DNA of 44,084 bases. Source: Endomicrobiales bacterium. Its GTDB lineage: Bacteria > Elusimicrobiota > Endomicrobiia > Endomicrobiales > JAFGIL01. The notes below the pieces were generated by a model. That model ran no database searches and had not been told where the DNA came from. It was given only the letters and a program-made list of their open reading frames with translations. The position numbers and the translations under genes were made by a program. Positions 1 through 7,887 of the stretch are shown here, piece by piece. Position 1 is the first letter of the stretch, and every line of letters begins with the position of its first letter. The DNA lies in contig JAFGIL010000041.1 in the NCBI GenBank assembly GCA_016929635.1, positions 1 through 44,084 on the forward strand, in the 5' to 3' direction.

Positions 1-114
1 GCTGTCTGGGACGGGAAAAACAGCTCCGGGAACCCTGTTGCAAGCGGCGTGTACATTGCATACATAAAAAGCGATAACAGTACGAAAAAATTAAAAATTG
101 CCCTCATTAAATAA
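1..114 (+). CDS. C-terminal end of a protein with a FlgD/T9SS-like Ig domain (partial)
   Basis: Frame 1 is open from the window edge to a TAA at 112-114 and gives 37 residues beginning AVWDGKNSSGNPVASGVY. The pattern W-D-G-x-N-x-x-G-x-x-V-A-S-G-V-Y is the typical final beta-strand pair of FlgD-like Ig domains, which sit at the C-terminus of secreted or surface proteins in many uncultured diderm lineages. The rest of the gene lies outside the window, so its function cannot be stated. The last strand (KLKIALIK) is followed directly by the stop, as expected for this domain. Confidence 0.7.
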   Translation, partial: AVWDGKNSSGNPVASGVYIAYIKSDNSTKKLKIALIK

Positions 115-168
115 AAGTATTAAAAAATATTTTGTTATTTATTAAAACCCATTAGCATGGAGGAAAGC

Positions 169-1266
169 ATGAACAAAAACAGCAAAAAACGCATTGGTAT
201 TTTAACAGGCGGAGGCGATTGCCCGGGCCTTAATGCTGTTATTAGAGCCGCGGTAAAGAGCGCTCTAAATCTCGGATGGGAGGTTATTGGGATCCGGGAA
301 GGGTTTGAAGGGCTTATTGACACCTCTAAAACCGAAATGATAACCTCTCAGAACATAAAGGGAATACTTAATGTCGGAGGGACAATTCTGGGAACCACCA
401 ACCGCGGCAATCCCTTTATTGCCCGCAAAGAAATTAACGGGAAAGTTGTAGAAGTAGATTCTTCCGATAAAGTTGTTGAAAACTTTAAGAAACTCGGGCT
501 CGACGCCCTGTTGGTTATAGGAGGCGATGGCACTCTGGGAATAGCCGAAAAATTCGTTGATAAAGGCATACCTATTGTCGGTGTGCCTAAAACGATAGAT
601 AATGATTTATCTTCCACAGTAATAACTTTCGGGTTTGATACAGCAGTGTCAATTGCAACCGAAGCCCTTGACAGGCTTCATCCAACCGCGGAAAGCCACA
701 GGCGCACAATGGTTGTGGAAACAATGGGAAGGTATGCGGGCTGGATAGCCCTTAACTCAGGAGTCTCCGGCGGGGCAGATATAATACTTATACCGGAAAT
801 ACCGTTTGATATAGACAAAGTATGTAAAGCTGTAGAAAAAAGATATAGTAACAAATCAAACTTTGCAATTGTGGTTGTTGCAGAAGGCGCAAAACAAAAA
901 TCCGGGGAATTATTTGTTAAACAGGGAAAAGAATCCGGAAAGGAGCATCCTGTTTTAGGAGGAGTCGCAGAGTGGTTATGCAAAGAGATTCAGTCAAAAA
1001 CCGGTCGCGAGTCAAGGTTTATTTCACTGGGCCATTTGCAGAGGGGCGGAAATCCCACAACGTTTGACAGGCTTTTAGGAACCAGATTCGGAGCTTGTGC
1101 CATAAGGTTTATCAGTGAAAATACCACAGGCATTATGGTCGCTTCCTCACCTCCTGGAATGAAAGCAGTACCCCTTAAAGAAGCTATAAGCAAATTAAAA
1201 AATGTGCCGACTGACTGCGATACGATAATATCCGCAAAACAGATGGGAATTTCTTTCGGCGATTAA
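169..1266 (+). CDS. pfkA: 6-phosphofructokinase, Gly/Lys (mixed-donor) type
   Basis: This is a phosphofructokinase of 365 residues that phosphorylates fructose 6-phosphate in glycolysis, in the cytosol. Seen: the N-terminal GILTGGGDCPGLN phosphate-binding loop, GGDGT at about 118-122, PKTIDNDL at about 140-147, and MGRYAG at about 186-191. The Gly in GGDG is typical of ATP enzymes, while Lys in PKTIDND is typical of PPi enzymes. This Gly/Lys pairing occurs in the mixed group III family, so the phosphoryl donor is uncertain. An in-frame ATG at 157 exists, but GGAGG at 159-163 lies 5 nt before the ATG at 169, which decides that start. It is unlinked to other glycolytic genes here. Confidence 0.93.
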   Translation: MNKNSKKRIGILTGGGDCPGLNAVIRAAVKSALNLGWEVIGIREGFEGLIDTSKTEMITSQNIKGILNVGGTILGTTNRGNPFIARKEINGKVVEVDSSDKVVENFKKLGLDALLVIGGDGTLGIAEKFVDKGIPIVGVPKTIDNDLSSTVITFGFDTAVSIATEALDRLHPTAESHRRTMVVETMGRYAGWIALNSGVSGGADIILIPEIPFDIDKVCKAVEKRYSNKSNFAIVVVAEGAKQKSGELFVKQGKESGKEHPVLGGVAEWLCKEIQSKTGRESRFISLGHLQRGGNPTTFDRLLGTRFGACAIRFISENTTGIMVASSPPGMKAVPLKEAISKLKNVPTDCDTIISAKQMGISFGD

Positions 1267-1317
1267 ACAAATAAAAAGAGTGTATATAATAGGCCATTTA
1301 ATACAAAAGGATTAAAG

Positions 1318-2073
1318 ATGAAAAAATGGTATGAGAAATTGTTTACTAACTACGCGAAAACTTATGACACAGAATCATTTACAAAAGGAACCCTGCAGGA
1401 AGTGGATTTTATTGAAAAAGAGATTAAACATAACAAAAACATTAAGATATTGGATGTCGGGTGCGGAACAGGGCGACACTCAATTGAGCTGGCAAAGCGG
1501 GGTTATGATGTTTCAGGCATTGACTTGTCCAAGAACCAGCTTGCCCATGCGCGCAGGAAGGCAAATGACGCGTGTGTCCAGGTCAGTTTTTTTCAAAAAG
1601 ATGCGAGAAAATTTGTTATGCCTCAGAAATATGACCTTGTAATAATGCTATGCGAAGGCGGATTTTCTTTAATGGAAACCGATGAAAATAATTTCTCCAT
1701 ACTTAAGCGCTGTTCAATGACACTAAAAGAAAAAGGTAAATTTATATTTTCATGCCTTAATGCTTTATTCCCACTAAACAATTCAGTTAAAGATTTTCTA
1801 AATGCAGATTCTGCCGTTGGGCCTACGACAAAGCTAACTTTTGACTGGATGACTCTTCGCGAACGCTCGCTTTTAAAGGCAAAGGATGACTCAGGAAAAA
1901 CCCAGATACTCAAATGCAATGAGCGCTATTATATGCCTTCGGAAATTACTTGGTATTTAAAATCTCTAAAATTCAAGAAAGTAAATATTTACGGCTGTGA
2001 TGTCGGCAGATTCAGTAAAAAAACAAAGCTTACTTCAAAAAACTTTGAAATGCTTGTAATAGCAGATAAATAA
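1318..2073 (+). CDS. Class I SAM-dependent methyltransferase
   Basis: A 251-residue Rossmann-fold methyltransferase. Motif I reads DVGCGTG at residues 46-52, followed by an acidic strand end in GIDLS (about 68-72) that should bind the ribose of S-adenosylmethionine. The downstream DLVIMLCEGGFSLME segment is the usual motif-IV area. The substrate cannot be inferred from sequence; small-molecule methyltransferases of the Methyltransf_11/25 type look most similar. The ATG is preceded by AAAGGA about 6 nt upstream. It sits alone between pfkA and an SDR gene, with 51 nt and 140 nt gaps, so co-transcription is possible but unproven. Confidence 0.82.
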   Translation: MKKWYEKLFTNYAKTYDTESFTKGTLQEVDFIEKEIKHNKNIKILDVGCGTGRHSIELAKRGYDVSGIDLSKNQLAHARRKANDACVQVSFFQKDARKFVMPQKYDLVIMLCEGGFSLMETDENNFSILKRCSMTLKEKGKFIFSCLNALFPLNNSVKDFLNADSAVGPTTKLTFDWMTLRERSLLKAKDDSGKTQILKCNERYYMPSEITWYLKSLKFKKVNIYGCDVGRFSKKTKLTSKNFEMLVIADK

Positions 2074-2096
2074 TGATTTCAGCAAAAAGACAAGAT

Positions 2097-2156
2097 ATGA
2101 AATATTACATTCAAGCCTACAGCTGTTCGACGATACAAGAACGGCAACTTCAATAG
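2097..2156 (+). other. 19-codon upstream ORF in frame with the SDR gene, separated by one TAG
   Basis: The peptide begins MKYYIQAYSC and ends at a TAG at 2154-2156. The same frame then stays open through 19 more codons into the SDR start at 2214. Its first residues resemble the start of MiaB downstream (KKYYIQTYGC), and the DNA at 2100-2127 resembles 2941-2968. It may be a relic of a duplicated miaB 5' end, a leader peptide, or chance. No convincing ribosome-binding site precedes it. Confidence 0.3.
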
Positions 2157-2213
2157 ATCATTTACGACAGCAAAGATACTTTCGCAGGAGGTAAGTATTT
2201 TACAAGAATAACC

Positions 2214-2897
2214 ATGAGCATAAAAGCATTAATTATAGGAAATTCCGATGGCATTGGACTTGCAGTCACAAGGATACTGCTTAAAAAAAAGTGGGATATT
2301 ACAGGTATCTCAAGAAGTAAATCTTCAATAGAAGATCCATTATATAAACACATAGTAGCAAATGTTCAGGATAACAATTATGTAGAACATTTAAAATCAA
2401 TTATCGATGACAATAAGCCCATAGATTCATGTATTTATTGTGCAGGTATAGGTGAGCTTCTTGATCCATCTAATATGGAAAAAGAGACTGAAATATTTAA
2501 CGTGAATCTTATCGGCATGGTAAAAACCGTTACTCACGTTATCCCTTCAATGCTTAGATCCGGGAAAGGACATTTTATAGGACTATCAAGCGTAGCTGAT
2601 GAGATGTTATCAAGCGAAGCTCCCAGTTATCATGCATCAAAAGCGGGTTTTTCTAACTATTTAGAAAGTCTCGCATTACACTTAAAACCTAAAGGGGTAT
2701 TTGTAACGAATGTACGCTTTGGTTTTGTTGACACAAAAATGGCAAAGAGTAATATAAAACCTTTTATGATGAGTGTAGACCAGGCAGTAATACACCTGCT
2801 AAAATGTATTGAAAAAAAACCCGCGAGGTATACTGCTCCTAAGATAATAATTCCATTGATAAAGTTCCGTGATTTTATACTGAGACTGAGCTTGTAA
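2214..2897 (+). CDS. Short-chain dehydrogenase/reductase (SDR) family protein
   Basis: A 227-residue SDR with a truncated glycine motif (GNSDGIG, 9-15), an NNAG-equivalent YCAG at 75-78, a serine-rich strand GLSSVAD near 123-129, and the catalytic Tyr139-xxx-Lys143 in SYHASK. These support an NAD(P)(H)-dependent oxidoreductase. The substrate is unknown, and the C-terminal part is short, so no substrate loop can be read. The nearest strong Shine-Dalgarno (AGGAGG, 2186-2191) is 22 nt before the ATG, which is unusually far. The frame is open upstream to a TAG at 2154, so a longer product is conceivable only if that stop is read through. Confidence 0.8.
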   Translation: MSIKALIIGNSDGIGLAVTRILLKKKWDITGISRSKSSIEDPLYKHIVANVQDNNYVEHLKSIIDDNKPIDSCIYCAGIGELLDPSNMEKETEIFNVNLIGMVKTVTHVIPSMLRSGKGHFIGLSSVADEMLSSEAPSYHASKAGFSNYLESLALHLKPKGVFVTNVRFGFVDTKMAKSNIKPFMMSVDQAVIHLLKCIEKKPARYTAPKIIIPLIKFRDFILRLSL

Positions 2898-2922
2898 TTC
2901 TAGAATTGGATAGAATATATAA

Positions 2923-4209
2923 ATGATTGAAAATGCAAAAAAGTACTACATTCAAACCTATGGCTGCCAGATGAACGTTGCTGACTCTAATTTGATGGCG
3001 AATCATTTAAACGCTCTGGGTTTAAAATCAACTGATAATAAAAAAGAAGCGGATATTATTATTGTTAATACCTGCACTGTAAGGGACCATGCAGAGCACA
3101 GGGCATTATCGTATGTGGGAAAAATCAAGGATTTGAAAAAGAGAAACCCAGACCTGAAGATTGTTGTCGCAGGGTGCGTTGCAGAGAGGCTGGGGGAAAA
3201 TATAAAAAAACGCTTTTCTTACGTTGATTTGGTCTTTGGTGCGAAAAGCATAGAGGGTTTTGATAAGGTTTTTGATAAGTTGTTAAAATCTCCCTCAAAT
3301 CCGCCTTTAAAAAAGGGGGAAAAAGAAGAATTCAGAAACAAAATTAATATTTCCAAATTCGTAACTATCATGCGGGGATGCGACAATTACTGTTCCTACT
3401 GCATCGTACCCTATGTCCGGGGCAGGGAAAAATCCCGTCCGATTAATGAAATAGTATATGAAATAACATCCATGGCTGAAAACGAAACAAAGGAAGTCAC
3501 ACTTCTCGGCCAAAACGTTAATTCTTACAAATCAGAAGGCAATGATTTTGCTGATTTACTATCTGCTGTAAATAATGTAAAAGGGATTGAAAGAATTCGA
3601 TACATGACAAGCCATCCAAAGGATTTGAGCGATAAGCTAATTGACGCCATGGCAAACCTTGAAAAAGTTTGCGAGCACATCCACCTGCCTCTGCAGTCAG
3701 GTTCGGACAGAATACTTAACCTTATGAACAGGCAATATACATCGGAAAAATACATGAAACTGGTTGATAAACTCAAAAATAAAATACCAGATATTTCCCT
3801 GACCACCGATATATTAGTAGGTTTTCCCGGCGAAACTGATGAAGATTTTCAAAAAACCCTGGATATAATAAACAAAATCCAATTCAGTTTCATGTTCGCC
3901 TTCAAGTATTCCCAAAGGCCCCTGACAAATGCATCAAAGCTGGGGGATACAGTCGCGCAGAAGGACATAGAGGAACGCCATGCCAAAATTTTAAACGCCG
4001 CATATGGAATTTCTGCCGAAAAAAATGCTAAACTTATAGGCACCAGGCAAGAAGTCCTTGTTGAAGAAATGCGAAGCGGCACGTTTATCGGAAATACCCG
4101 CACTAACAAAAAAGTCTTTATTAACTCAGAAGAGGATTTATTCGGCAGGTTGGTTGACGTTGAAATAACCGATGCCAAAGTCAATTCTTTAACAGGAAAG
4201 TGTATATAA
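2923..4209 (+). CDS. miaB: tRNA-2-methylthio-N6-dimethylallyladenosine synthase MiaB
   Basis: A 428-residue methylthiotransferase that converts i6A37 to ms2i6A37 in tRNA. The order is standard: an N-terminal UPF0004 domain with the second-cluster cysteines C15, C51 and C85; the radical-SAM motif C153-xxx-C157-xx-C160 (CDNYCSYC) followed by IVPYVRGRE; a GQNVNSY loop; and a C-terminal TRAM domain over roughly the last 60 residues. The i6A substrate would be made by MiaA at 9636. Residues 122-137 (SPSNPPLKKGE region) are an extra low-complexity linker that looks repeat-derived. No strong ribosome-binding site is visible before the ATG. Confidence 0.95.
   Translation: MIENAKKYYIQTYGCQMNVADSNLMANHLNALGLKSTDNKKEADIIIVNTCTVRDHAEHRALSYVGKIKDLKKRNPDLKIVVAGCVAERLGENIKKRFSYVDLVFGAKSIEGFDKVFDKLLKSPSNPPLKKGEKEEFRNKINISKFVTIMRGCDNYCSYCIVPYVRGREKSRPINEIVYEITSMAENETKEVTLLGQNVNSYKSEGNDFADLLSAVNNVKGIERIRYMTSHPKDLSDKLIDAMANLEKVCEHIHLPLQSGSDRILNLMNRQYTSEKYMKLVDKLKNKIPDISLTTDILVGFPGETDEDFQKTLDIINKIQFSFMFAFKYSQRPLTNASKLGDTVAQKDIEERHAKILNAAYGISAEKNAKLIGTRQEVLVEEMRSGTFIGNTRTNKKVFINSEEDLFGRLVDVEITDAKVNSLTGKCI
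3286..3333 (+). repeat. Short inverted-repeat element inserted in frame inside miaB
   Basis: The DNA contains CCGCCTTTAAAAAAGGGGG, an imperfect palindrome, and translates to SPSNPPLKKGE-like sequence between the MTTase N-domain and the radical-SAM domain. From memory, 'NPPLKKG' peptides encoded by CCnCCTTTnAAAAAGGnGG palindromes recur in many bacterial genomes as in-frame insertions in linkers. It replaces a short inter-domain linker, so MiaB function should be preserved. Confidence 0.55.
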
Positions 4210-4216
4210 TAAATTT

Positions 4217-4789
4217 ATGAGAAAAATTCTTCTAATAGTATTAATTTTATTACTTTTAATAGTTTCTTTATTATATTTTGAACTGCCGTTTAATTTAATC
4301 AGCCCTGCAATTCATACAAATATTATAAACAAATATGCAGATTCATACGAGATTGATCCTATTTTCATAATCTCCATGGTTAAAGTCGAATCTAATTTTC
4401 TTCACAAGGCGCGTTCACACAGGGGAGCAATCGGGTTGATGCAGCTTATGCCGGACACGGCAAAAGAATTGGCAGAAGAACTAAAATACAATAACTTCGA
4501 TGCCAAATACCTTGAAAACCCTAACGTTAACATACACCTGGGAACGTATTATTTAAGCAAACTCTTCAAAGAATTCAACAATAATAAAATACTCACCCTG
4601 GCAGCATATAATGCGGGAAAAAGCAAGGTGATGAACTGGTACCGCCAGAATCCCTTGATGGAAGTCGAAGTAAAGGATATACCATACAAAGAAACCAAAA
4701 GTTACATAAAATCCGTAATGAGGACCTATAAATGCCTAAAATGGATACAGGAACTAAAAAATATAATCAGAAAAAACAAAACAGCCTGA
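4217..4789 (+). CDS. Membrane-anchored lytic transglycosylase (SLT domain)
   Basis: A 190-residue protein with an N-terminal hydrophobic segment (about 4-20) acting as anchor or signal, then an SLT/GH23 domain that cleaves peptidoglycan glycan strands in the periplasm. The catalytic Glu is E58 in VKVESNF, followed by GAIGLMQLMPDTA, NIHLGTYYL and LAAYNAG, which are the family's usual motifs in order. The 3' end overlaps mutS by 58 nt in another frame. It belongs to the small SLT proteins of E. coli Slt70 C-domain type. A role in wall remodelling or in assembly of an envelope machine cannot be told apart. Confidence 0.9.
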   Translation: MRKILLIVLILLLLIVSLLYFELPFNLISPAIHTNIINKYADSYEIDPIFIISMVKVESNFLHKARSHRGAIGLMQLMPDTAKELAEELKYNNFDAKYLENPNVNIHLGTYYLSKLFKEFNNNKILTLAAYNAGKSKVMNWYRQNPLMEVEVKDIPYKETKSYIKSVMRTYKCLKWIQELKNIIRKNKTA

Positions 4790-7431
4790 CACCTCTGATG
4801 CAGCAGTACCGCCTGATTAAAGACAAGTATCAGGGAATGATTCTTTTGTTCAGGCTCGGCGACTTTTATGAGATGTTCGGCGATGATGCAAAAAGAGCCT
4901 CGCCTATCCTTGAGGTTGTGCTAACAAAACGCCAGGGGCTGCCGATGTGCGGCGTCCCTTACCATTCCGTAAACTCCTACTTAAGAAAACTTATGAAAGC
5001 CGGGGAAAAGGTGGCTATCTGCGAACAGCTGGAAGAGCCGCGGCCCGGTACAAAAATAGTAAAACGTGACGTAGTCAGGATTATCACGCCGGGAACCATC
5101 CTTGAAGAAAACCTTTTGAATGCCGGCAGAAACAACTATCTTGTTGCGGTATTTCCGGACAGCAATTTAAGTTCTTTCGGCATTGCCTCAATAGACATTT
5201 CAACAGGAGACTTTCAGGTAACGGAAACCAATGCGGACAAACTAAAACAGGAACTGTTCCGCCTTTCTCCCAGGGAAATAGTAGTACCTGGCTCTTATCA
5301 GAATCATCATTTCTTTGCAAGTATCGCAAAGAATTCTGATTTCGTAATCAGCTCTGCGGAAGACTGGCTCTTCTCTCTTGAAGAGTCCCGCTCAAAGATT
5401 AAACAGTTCTTCAAAACTATTTCGTTAAAAGCATTCGGGCTGGAAAATAATGTACTGGCAACATGTGCGGCAGGAGGCATTCTTGCTTATCTGGAAAAAA
5501 CCCAGCCGCAGCTTTCTAACGAAACAGAAACGTCTCTGAAAAAACCGTTTTTTTCAACTATCAAATATTATTCCCTGGATAACTATCTTCTGCTTGATGA
5601 AACTGCAATAAGAAACCTTGAACTCATTGAAGGCCAGAATACAGGCACTAAAGAAAACTCCCTTTTAGGAATAATCGATTTAACATTGACACCTATGGGC
5701 AGCCGCACTCTCAGGCAGTGGCTTCTTAAACCTCTTCTGGAAATTTCCGAAATAACAAAAAGACAAAAAGCAGTAGGGTTCCTGATTGAAGAAGGCATAG
5801 TACGCAGGCAGATACGCAACTATCTAAAAAGCATCTCAGACATTGAGCGCATCAATAACCGCATAGCATCCGGAAGCGCGGGGCCCAGGGACCTTATAGG
5901 ACTTAAAAACTCCCTGCAGATTCTTCCTAAAATAAAGGAAAATCTGAAAACCAGTCTGAAACTTGTGAATCTCCCGGAGCTCGTTAAAAGAATCGATAAG
6001 AACCTGAATCCTCCGGAAAATATCGTTAATTTAATCAGCCGGGCCATAATAGATGAGCCTCCGATAACCTTTAAGGAGGGGGGCGTAATAAAAAACGGAT
6101 TTAACAGCGACCTCGACGAACTGAGAAGCATCAAGCATGAAGTTAAAAAATATATCTCTGATATGGAAAGCAAAGAGCGCCAGCGTACCGGGATAAATAA
6201 CCTGAAAATAGGATATACATCTGTTTTCGGATATTATATTGAAGTCACAAAATCAAACCTGAAGCTGGCTCCCCAGGAGTATACCCGCAAACAAACCCTG
6301 ACAAACTGCGAGAGATTCATTACTCCCGAATTAAAAACATTCGAAGAGAAAATCCTTTCAGCGGAAGAAAAAATACTTAAACTGGAAGAGGCACTGTTTA
6401 AAGAAATAAAGGGCAGGATATTGGAATCTTCAAATGCGCTAAAGGAAATCGCTGAAGCCATATCTCATCTGGACGTTTTTTCTTCTTTCGCCGAGGTTTC
6501 CGTTCTTTATAACTACTGCTGCCCTAAAATAGACGACAGCTACGAAATATACATTAAAGACGGCCGGCATTCGGTTATAGAAAATAAATTAAAGAGCGGT
6601 TCGTTTGTTCCAAACGATACTTATCTGAACTCGGATTCCGACCAGATTATCCTGCTTACAGGGCCGAACATGGCGGGAAAATCCACTTATCTGAGACAGG
6701 TTGCCTTAATTTCCATACTCGCCCAGATAGGCTCATACGTACCTGCAAGCGAAGCAAAGATAGGAATAATTGACAGAATCTTTACGAGAATCGGAGCCCA
6801 GGATAACCTTGCAAGCGGCGAGTCCACATTTATGGTTGAAATGCACGAAACAGCCAACATACTGCACCAGTTTACCGACCGGAGCCTGATAATACTCGAT
6901 GAAGTCGGCAGGGGAACGTCTACATATGACGGAATATCGATTGCGTGGGCAACGATTGAGTACTTGGTTAACAAGATTTCCTTAAAAAAGAATCCAAAAG
7001 TCCTTTTTGCCACGCATTATTTCGAGCTTACGGACCTTGCAGATAAATTCCCTCAAATAAAAAATTATAACGTATCCGTAAAAGAATGGCAGGATGAAGT
7101 GGTATTTCTGCATAAGATAGCAGAAGGCCCGGCTGACAGGTCTTACGGTATTCACGTAGCGCAGCTTGCGGGGCTGCCACAGGACGTTGTCACACGGGCA
7201 AAAAACATTCTGCTGAATCTTGAAAATAAATCAGCCTCGGAAATAAAAGACCGCCCGCAGCTTGAGTTTATTTCATACACGAATTTTGATAAAAACAGGG
7301 CTGTACCTTCTGAAAAAATTTTGCTAGAATTAGAGAACCTTGATTTAAATAATATTACGCCCATAGAAGCGATGAAATTTTTATCCGGATTAAAGAAAAA
7401 GGTTTCCGATAAAAAAGGAGATAAAAAATGA
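4732..7431 (+). CDS. mutS: DNA mismatch repair protein MutS
   Basis: An 899-residue mismatch sensor ATPase. The mismatch-binding F45-x-E47 lies in the GDFYEMF motif, the connector and lever domains follow, and the ABC-type ATPase has Walker A GPNMAGKST at 644-652 and Walker B DEVGRGTST from 723. The length is normal for MutS1. GAGGA at 4720-4724 sits 7 nt before the ATG at 4732 and supports this start despite the 58-nt overlap with the transglycosylase gene; TPLMQQY, the conserved MutS start region, begins at about residue 20. It is translationally coupled to pilZ (ATGA overlap) and close to mutL, so repair genes form one operon. Confidence 0.97.
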   Translation: MPKMDTGTKKYNQKKQNSLTPLMQQYRLIKDKYQGMILLFRLGDFYEMFGDDAKRASPILEVVLTKRQGLPMCGVPYHSVNSYLRKLMKAGEKVAICEQLEEPRPGTKIVKRDVVRIITPGTILEENLLNAGRNNYLVAVFPDSNLSSFGIASIDISTGDFQVTETNADKLKQELFRLSPREIVVPGSYQNHHFFASIAKNSDFVISSAEDWLFSLEESRSKIKQFFKTISLKAFGLENNVLATCAAGGILAYLEKTQPQLSNETETSLKKPFFSTIKYYSLDNYLLLDETAIRNLELIEGQNTGTKENSLLGIIDLTLTPMGSRTLRQWLLKPLLEISEITKRQKAVGFLIEEGIVRRQIRNYLKSISDIERINNRIASGSAGPRDLIGLKNSLQILPKIKENLKTSLKLVNLPELVKRIDKNLNPPENIVNLISRAIIDEPPITFKEGGVIKNGFNSDLDELRSIKHEVKKYISDMESKERQRTGINNLKIGYTSVFGYYIEVTKSNLKLAPQEYTRKQTLTNCERFITPELKTFEEKILSAEEKILKLEEALFKEIKGRILESSNALKEIAEAISHLDVFSSFAEVSVLYNYCCPKIDDSYEIYIKDGRHSVIENKLKSGSFVPNDTYLNSDSDQIILLTGPNMAGKSTYLRQVALISILAQIGSYVPASEAKIGIIDRIFTRIGAQDNLASGESTFMVEMHETANILHQFTDRSLIILDEVGRGTSTYDGISIAWATIEYLVNKISLKKNPKVLFATHYFELTDLADKFPQIKNYNVSVKEWQDEVVFLHKIAEGPADRSYGIHVAQLAGLPQDVVTRAKNILLNLENKSASEIKDRPQLEFISYTNFDKNRAVPSEKILLELENLDLNNITPIEAMKFLSGLKKKVSDKKGDKK

Positions 7432-7850
7432 GCGAAAGAAGAAAATATGCACGCTATCCTGTAATACACGAAATGGACCAGCCGATACAGATTTCCGTTG
7501 GAAGAGAAATAATTCCCGGGGTACTAGTTGACCTCTCTGCAGGGGGGACTGCACTTCTTACATACACCAATATCCCTTTAGGGACAACTTTAAACCTGTC
7601 AATCGCTTTGCCCGGTTTAAAAACAAAGGACCTTTCCGGATCCATAGTATGGGTGATAGCTAAAGGCGACATGTGGCGCGTTGGGATTGCTTTTACCCAC
7701 ATTGATCCTATCGATTTCAGGCATATTAACAGAATGGCTTTTGATTTTAACGACTGCGAGGCAAAACTGGCTCTCGGCGTGACGGATGTATGCTCGGCAA
7801 AGTGTTCTTATCTTCCCTTGTGTCAAAAACCCGTAAAATTAGCGAAATAA
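7428..7850 (+). CDS. PilZ-domain protein with a C-terminal cysteine cluster
   Basis: A 140-residue protein with the c-di-GMP-binding PilZ signature: an Arg-rich RRKYARYPV near the N-terminus and D35-x-S-x-x-G in DLSAGG (35-40). The rest of the barrel runs to about residue 105. Unusual is the C-terminal tail with C110, C122, C126 and C132 (VCSAKCSYLPLC), a spacing that could bind zinc or an Fe-S cluster. Its ATG overlaps the mutS TGA, and AAAGGAG precedes it, so it is co-translated with mutS and 37 nt from mutL. Binding of c-di-GMP is inferred from the motifs, not shown. Confidence 0.85.
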   Translation: MSERRKYARYPVIHEMDQPIQISVGREIIPGVLVDLSAGGTALLTYTNIPLGTTLNLSIALPGLKTKDLSGSIVWVIAKGDMWRVGIAFTHIDPIDFRHINRMAFDFNDCEAKLALGVTDVCSAKCSYLPLCQKPVKLAK

Positions 7851-7887
7851 TACCTGTTACATCTCAGGTTTACAAAATCAGAATAAT

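Noticed and set aside
157-168. Upstream ATG as start of pfkA
   Set aside because: The GGAGG at 159-163 overlaps this ATG and sits 5 nt before the ATG at 169, which fits a Shine-Dalgarno for the latter.
1279-1295. TATAAT upstream of the methyltransferase gene as a promoter
   Set aside because: No acceptable -35 box at 16-18 nt; the same GTGTATATAATA string recurs at the end of miaB (4199-4210).
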